64,000 bases of DNA, taken from Mesostigma viride (taxonomy: Eukaryota > Streptophyta > Mesostigmatophyceae > Mesostigmatales > Mesostigmataceae). A program made the position numbers and the translations under genes. The notes beneath the pieces were generated by a model that saw only the letters and a program-made list of their open reading frames with translations, made no database searches and had not been told where the DNA came from. Every line of letters starts with the position of its first letter. Within the stretch, counting starts at the first letter, position 1. The DNA is taken from positions 129,001-193,000 of the forward strand of contig RPFO01000390.1 of the NCBI GenBank assembly GCA_009746045.1, in the 5' to 3' direction. Positions 58,606-64,000 of this stretch are shown here, piece by piece.

Positions 58606-59949
58606 TTAGCAGGATGTAAGAATCCCAAGAGTGCCAAGCCAGTAACATGGTGAGCATTTCTGGCCGGCGCTGGTGGTCTCATCCACAAGCCTGATGTGAT
58701 CTGGAGCTTACCTGCAAAGCCAGCAGACCTGGCCCTTCTTGAACCTCCCTTGGAAAAAATCCTCTGCATTCTTGCCCGTGCCGTTGCACTGGTTGCAAGG
58801 GACCGAACCTGTGGGAGCAAACCACAGCCAACCCAATACAGCCCAGTCAGGTGTATAGTGTACACTTCGAGACCGCGAGAACAAGATCGTGTAGCATCAA
58901 GCCATCTCATGCCTTGCTGGCCCACGTTGCACTGCGTCACATGTTCGGTGGTGTTAAGTATCTTTAAGACAACTCTGCCCTTTGTGTCACCGCCGTAAAG
59001 TACGAGGGTGGGCGACGACATGCGATGGCCAGCACCCTGTGGAACTCGGCGCAAGGCGTGTGAATGTGCCGCGTAATGCTTGCATCCGGGGGGGTGCCCT
59101 TTTGCCTCATACCGATACCCTGTGCTGGCATTCAACAGTATCGTAGAGATCGCACATCCTCAGGCCTCGGCCCATTGTCTCCATGAGCGTGCGCGGCATG
59201 GTTACCCCAGGATGCCACGAGGGGCATTCAAATAGAGTTTTATCACAAGCACGTGGCTGCGTGAGGCGCATGCCCCGAGCAGGTGCGCACATCTCACGCG
59301 CCAACAGGTGGCAGCACACATGTTCAGCACAGGTGTCCGGTGGTAGCTGAATGCTGGCATATTGATATGGCCAGCACTTGCTTATGTGAACTCTGTATTT
59401 ACCAGCATTCAACTCGGAGAAGAGCTGGGAAGAACTGGGATCTATCAAACGTGCATGGGCTTGGACTCCATTCGGTCCTTGTACTGTTCTACATTTCCCT
59501 CCCCTCCCCAGCCCACCCCACCCTTGCCAACGCGCAAGGCACTCAAGGGCATTGAAAAATGAGGCCAAGGATGGTGTCCCACCACAGAACACTCCTGGGC
59601 ATCTCCACACGTCAGCTTGTTGTTTATAACAAATGGCATGGGACACTCTCACAAAAATATGTACTATTATGCATAGACGTTGTCTGCCCCCACATTTATT
59701 CCCATCAAAGCACACCTCTGCTTAATGTGAGGCATGCTGTAAAGCATATCTTCACCCGGTCCAAAACTAGGTGTAGAGAGTGAACGGCTACGGATACTAT
59801 AAATGTAACTTCGCCTTCACACTTGGTCCCGAATAGGTGACTAGTGTACCACCTAGGCATGCACGAAAAGTACCTTCGCCTTCACACTTGTTGCAGAATA
59901 GGCTCTTCTTCGCGGTTTTGGTGGGCTCCTCGGTGGGCTCGGGCGCCTC
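58606..59949 (-). CDS. DnaJ-type (BSD2-like) CXXCXGXG zinc-finger protein, 5' incomplete
   Basis: Three minus-strand exons with matching phases: 59949-59874, 58808-58712 and 58669-58606, giving the last 78 residues. After an acidic and Lys-rich linker (EAPEPTEEPTKTAKK) come CNKCEGEG, CNQCNGTGKNAEDFFQGRF, then KKGQVCWLC and KCSPC, with a C-terminus of YWLGTLGILTSC. The C..C.G.G / C..C.GTG.N..D.F.G.F..G..CWLC order is the cysteine-rich DnaJ zinc domain of small plant and algal proteins such as BSD2 and its relatives, several of which assist plastid complex assembly. The last zinc pair is followed by a diverged end. The N-terminus, where a transit peptide would be expected, was not found. The 58669 acceptor was chosen to keep the CXXC. 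Confidence 0.82.
59803..59828 (-). repeat. Donor echo of the zinc-finger exon
   Basis: On the minus strand ACCAAGTGTGAAGGCGAAGT then TACA repeats AACAAGTGTGAAGGCGAAGG then TACT at 59870-59893, 68 bp downstream. The donor GT has become TT. Confidence 0.8.
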
Positions 59950-61236
59950 CTGCGACAAACGGATGACAAAGGAATAGCACAAGGATAACAATAGATTATA
60001 CGAGGACAAAAAACGGATAACAGAAAATAACAACAGGATAACAGATTGTTATCCAGAGGATAACAAAAGGTATTTTAAAAAGATTTCAAAAGGATAACAA
60101 AGCTCGAACAAGGCCAAACAGATGAAGTCAAACTAAGCAAAACAGGGTCTATTTGAATCAGCAGGACAAAATCTGGCAAGGTCTACAATGCAAACGGTAC
60201 ACTGTAGGATGCCTTACAAGATTCCATCCGCTTAAAGAAGAGCTGAGCCGATTCTAGTGCCAGAGTGCATGGGGGATAAACGATTTGCAGGAAACAGACA
60301 AGTATTATTCCCCCTCTCCCGGAATCTTAGGACAGCTTGCAAGTGCCAAGCTGCGAATAAATATCATGGACCTCTCATGCTGTCTGGGAGCGCAAACATG
60401 CAGTTGCATAGCGCCAAAACACCAAAAACAGATAAGAGTATTTCCAACCCGTCGCAGAGACCGCGACCAAAGGGAGTTTACAAGCTAAACAACTGGAATC
60501 CCACCCACCTGCGCCAAGCAGACCACGTTTCGGTTAAAGCCTGTAAGGGCCAAAATCAAGCAAACGTAAAGGCAAGGAATATGAACCCATTACAACCTTT
60601 ATATTTGGAATCAGAAGTGAGATTACATCAAACGGCAATGCTCCGAAGGTACGTGGAACGTCGTCCTCAGTGGATAAGGTTTACGAATTTCGTGAAATTC
60701 AAGATAAACATACGTGCGCGAGCGGATGGGATTGGGCAGGCAGCCTTCGGACCAATTATTCCCGCTGGAGACGCCCGGCACACTAGACGACCTGCAAGTA
60801 TCGACGCGAAAGGATAAGATAAGCTCCAGACCGTCGGTCATCATGCCCTGCAGAACACTGACTAGCCATCGGAAGGAGCCTATAATTTCTTGAAACATAC
60901 CGTGTGAATGGCATACTGCCCCCGACTGTTCACGGACACAAGAAGAGGAAACTTGCGCGATGGCTGCCATTGTCCGTTAAAGATTATGCGAAAATGCTGC
61001 GAAGAGCAACTAAGAAAGTGGTAGGCACGCACGGCGAAGTCGTCACCAGGGCGAATTGGCTTCTGATCTACGCACAAACGGCGCAATGAGGTCGCCCAGT
61101 TGCACAAGTCGCTGGTTCGCGGCGTGCCGGCCGCAGCAATGTCAGGTCAGGGACTCCGGGTGGTGCCTACTGAAAAATGCATGTTGAAATATATTGTGCA
61201 AATCCTGCCGGAAATTCACGACGGTTCGTTCTGTTC
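59950..61236. other. Intergenic or unresolved 5' part of the zinc-finger gene
   Basis: Repeats of GGATAACA(A) occur at 59984-60105. A 186-codon plus-strand ORF at 60257-60817 is rich in Lys, Arg and Asn without a recognised domain and is not called. Missing 5' exons of the minus-strand gene may lie here. Confidence 0.4.
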
Positions 61237-61308
61237 GCCGCTATAGCTCAGTGGTAGAGCGCGGCTTTCGTAAGGCTGAGGTCCAGGTTTCAATCACCTG
61301 TAGCGGCT
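61237..61308 (+). tRNA. tRNA-Thr(CGU)
   Basis: A 72-nt cloverleaf: acceptor GCCGCTA/TAGCGGC, D arm GCTC/GAGC with loop AGTGGTA, anticodon stem CGGCT/GGCTG around loop TTCGTAA (anticodon CGT, codon ACG), T arm CAGGT/ACCTG with loop TTCAATC, discriminator T. No intron; CCA is not encoded. A T-run for Pol III termination follows at 61320-61327. The T loop has an A where the usual GTTCGA pattern has G. Confidence 0.93.
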
Positions 61309-61376
61309 AATGTTTTAGCTTTTTTTTGTTCCACTTTGGCCACGGCCGGCGATCTCTGGTGTCGACGTGCGTTCGC

Positions 61377-61448
61377 GCCGCTATAGCTCAGTGGTAGAGC
61401 GCGGCTTTCGTAAGGCTGAGGTCCAGGTTTCAATCACCTGTAGCGGCT
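61377..61448 (+). tRNA. tRNA-Thr(CGU), second copy
   Basis: Identical in sequence to the copy 140 bp upstream. The flanks differ apart from a short GTTCG stretch before each gene. A terminating T-run lies at about 61464-61469. Confidence 0.93.
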
Positions 61449-62370
61449 GGATACGTTTTGTGGGTTTTTTCCAGGTCGATAGTTTTTTGAAAAATTTTAA
61501 ATTTTTCTTTCTAAATTTCAAAGTATCTTAAAACTTTTCGTGAAATGTGCAGGGAGATGCTTGTGGTCCGGAAGTGGCGATAAGGTGAAGATTTTAACGT
61601 CTGCTTCGAAAGGATCTTTTCATGAATGTTTTTGTCCTGCGATCAGTGTGATGCTACAGTAGGTACTCATGCTAGGCCTCGCCGGTTCAGGGCCCTCGGC
61701 CGTTTCAGAGTCTCTGCTGCGCATGTGCGGCGTGGGCACTGGGCAACAACAACAACATCAACAGGCCTAGCCGGGCGCTTTGTAGTTTGTACATACAAGC
61801 GCCGTGGTTGGCCGTTCGAATCCAATGTTCCCGCGAACGTAATTCTTGCACAGCGTTTCCCGCGTGCCCTGCGATAGTTATTTATGCACACTGTCCCCAA
61901 TTGCTCGCAGGTGACGCAAACCAGCGTGCCCCCCACGCTGGCCTTGTCACAACCCAAGCATTTTGTCTGTGGGACAACGTTGGCAGGCCTTTTTTGTTCC
62001 ATGGACTGTGCCGTGTAGATAGGCCATTTGTGGCTGAAGCTGAAGTACAACCCACGGATATGTGCGCAACATCGAAACAAGTTTGCCTTCGTTGCGCGTA
62101 TCTGAGCGGTCTAAATCACTTGGTACAGTATAAATCACTGGGTGGGGTCTTATGAACCTTCACACGAGGTCATACGAACCCAGTGAAGATGCACGGATGA
62201 CCGAGGCATCCACAGCACACGCTGATTGGCGCTTGCGGCCAGTAGAAACTCTTTAGTGTGAGCGGGCTTGCCCCTCAATTTGTATAAGCTCAAGTCTTAT
62301 TAAGTTATCATGAAGGCATGCGTGTAAGGCAGCGCTAGTGCGACAACAGAGCTAAGCAAAGCGTCTCAGA
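61449..62370. other. Intergenic between the tRNAs and the phosphatase gene
   Basis: Holds the TCTCTGCTGC.CATGTGC.GCG block with a CAA-rich tail (61707-61760) also seen at 40659-40710, and an isolated Pol III B-box-like GTTCGAATCC at 61813-61822 without a foldable tRNA. No gene recognised. Confidence 0.45.
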
Positions 62371-63781
62371 ATGAAGCTTGTAAACGTCTTAGTGCTCGTT
62401 TCGCTGGTATCGGCGCTGCTGATGATCAGTAATTTCTCGAGCCAGCGTTCGGAGATGTTAGACACCCGGAGCGGCCGCCGTCTTCTCAGCTCGTTCATGC
62501 CCAGGGGAGTGCCCATTTGGCGGGAAATGCTTTCTTCGGTGCGCCGCCCAATGAAATCCGTAGCTAGCACCTTGGGCAGCCGAGTCCAGCACAGTTTGCC
62601 AGCCCCTATCGCCCGCGCTGCGGCAAAACCGCTGGCGAAAAGCGTCCGCGACGAGCCGAAGATCGAGCGGCGGCTCGCGCAGACCATCATTGTCATGCGG
62701 CACTGCGCCACCTCCCCGTTACACCGGTACCCGTTCGAGAACACCACGTGGGATGGATCGGCTGCCAGTGGATGGGGGCGGCTGACGCCCGTGGGATTGG
62801 GGCAGTGCTTTGAGTTTGGCGAAAACCTCCGGAAGCGCTACATCGAGAGGGAGAGCCTGGTTCCGCCGGTCTACTCAAAGTCAAACATGTAAGTCTTCTG
62901 CAGTCTCCTTCCTTACTAGAAATGTGCTTACACTTGGCAGAAGACAATTCTACTTCCCCCCCCCCCTTTTTCACTCGCCTGTCCCTTGCCCCTGGAGCAG
63001 ATCACTACTCGTACCTCATGCCCAGGTGTCAGCTCCGGATCTGTCAGTAATTGCCATCCCCCCGCAAGTGCACATACATGCCCATTCATGCCCTTTCATG
63101 CTCACTCATGCCCACTCATGCCCACTCATGCCCGATCATGCCCACACATGCCCACTCATGCCCGATCATGCCCACACATGCATTACTTGCCCCTAAATCG
63201 GCTGCCCCATTTATTTGCGGGATCCCCTCTCATGCCCCTTTGGTTCCTCTTACCTTAATGCCCCGTCCATGCCCCTTCCATGCCCATCGCATGCCCATCG
63301 CATGCCCATGCCTGCCACCTATCCCTTTCCCACCCACCCCACGACACCCGCCCGCAGGTACGTGCGCGCGGTCCGGCTCGAGCGAACGGTCGACTCCGCC
63401 ATGGCCGTGCTGCTGGCCATGTTCCCCCCCATGAACAGCAGCTACGCGCAGATTCGCGGCGTGCTCGACACCAACTGCGCCTGCCTTGGCCAGCCGCCCG
63501 CGCGCGCAACCCCGTCCAAGGTCAAAGTCAAGGTCAAGGGCAAGGTCAAGGCAAAGTTTGTGCCCAGGCCGCTCCCGCCATGGGTGGTCGAGGGGGTACC
63601 GGAGGGGGTCGGGTATACCAAGGACTGTCTCATGAACTGCCTGGGCATTCGCATCGGCGGGTTTGGGATTCTGTCCCCCGCACCGCCGGTGTTCCCCTGG
63701 GGCAAGTGGTCGCCGATGCAGCATACCGCCGTGGACGCGCCGCTCCCGCCGGAGGTGGATGCCATGCTCATGCAGGCAAAG
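62371..63781 (+). CDS. Histidine acid phosphatase family protein, 3' end beyond window
   Basis: Exons 62371-62888 and 63358-63781 join in phase (AT|G). 314 codons are visible. A hydrophobic N-terminus (MKLVNVLVLVSLVSALLMIS) looks like a signal peptide or anchor, so the protein is probably secreted or lumenal. Family motifs: IVMRHCATSPLHRYP in place of the usual RHGXRXP, LTPVGLGQCFEFGENLRKRY, and YVRAVRLERTVDSAMAVLLA then MFPP. Thus the nucleophilic His is kept, but the following Gly and the second Arg are replaced by Cys and Thr, which may lower or change activity. A lysine-valine repeat (KVKVKVKGKVKAK) is an unusual insert. The donor at 63782 has an echo 106 bp downstream. The catalytic HD region lies beyond the window. 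Confidence 0.82.
63071..63182. repeat. 10-bp tandem repeat CTCATGCCCA
   Basis: About eleven imperfect units, with a related CATGCCCATCG run at 63270-63312, filling the pyrimidine-rich end of the phosphatase intron. Confidence 0.85.
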
Positions 63782-63870
63782 GTGCGGGATGGAACATGTA
63801 CTTCGTTTTATTCTTTTTTTCCTCTTCTTTTCTTTACACGATAGGCTTGATTATGTGAATGGTTGTTTGG

Positions 63871-63892
63871 TGCTCATGCAGGGCAAGGTGCT
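63871..63892 (+). repeat. Donor echo of phosphatase exon 2
   Basis: TGCTCATGCAGGGCAAGGTG then CT repeats TGCTCATGCAGGCAAAGGTG then CG at 63765-63786. Offset 106 bp. The donor GT is kept. Confidence 0.75.
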
Positions 63893-64000
63893 CTGGGGGG
63901 GGGGGGGGGCCCATGGGAGGGGAGGCGGAAGGGAAAGAGAGAGAGGGTTTTCATTCTTTTGGGATGACATTTAGTAGTAAATGATTAAGACATGCGCGAG

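Noticed and set aside
61790-61830. Third tRNA gene from the GTTCGAATCC B-box-like motif
   Set aside because: No matching acceptor, D or anticodon stems could be drawn around it.

Overview
The window is nuclear DNA of a eukaryote, most likely a green alga or a related photosynthetic protist. Evidence: GC-rich exons in long introns with GT-AG sites, a DnaJ-type zinc-finger protein of a kind known mainly from plants and algae, an intron-less tRNA-Thr pair, L1-type LINEs with an ORF1 of the type I associate with green algae, and a Copia LTR retrotransposon. The species cannot be named from sequence alone. Layout: 1-4420 holds two unassigned ORFs (one with a Cys-rich transposase-like N-terminus, one large protein of unknown function) and a 173-bp satellite. 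4424-17948 is a stack of nested transposons: an old LINE ORF1 relic split by a LINE 3' end, which is itself split by a Copia element with identical LTRs; then a LINE holding an ORF1-only LINE, which holds two more LINE copies. 17949-20896 carries a GFA/CENP-V-type zinc protein gene (minus), a 100-bp near-perfect palindrome and a small TA-flanked MITE. 20897-33075 is a 12-exon gene for a PTEN/auxilin/tensin-type protein with a long acidic tail. 33340-41550 holds a LINE 3' end, a 49-unit 24-bp array and a partial glutaredoxin gene (minus). 41554-55926 is a multi-exon EXS-domain (XPR1/SYG1/PHO1-like) phosphate-export family gene, its introns full of LINEs and large microsatellites. 56255-57581 is an ORF1-only LINE with a copy of itself inserted backwards. 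58606-59949 is the zinc-finger gene (minus), 61237-61448 the tRNA-Thr pair, and 62371 onward a histidine acid phosphatase family gene cut by the window edge. Exon models were built by hand; every reading phase in the PTEN-like, EXS, zinc-finger and phosphatase models is consistent. The most notable observation is that exon 3' ends together with their splice donors are repeatedly found duplicated, in diverged form, just inside the downstream intron. I saw this at a dozen donors in all five multi-exon genes. In the PTEN-like gene one such unit has grown to 20 tandem 39-bp copies, all in frame, most with an intact CAG|GT donor and each repeating the phosphatase TI-loop motif. In the EXS gene a similar 84-bp unit occurs in three in-frame copies. 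These look like a reservoir of alternative donors that could lengthen the proteins in fixed steps.
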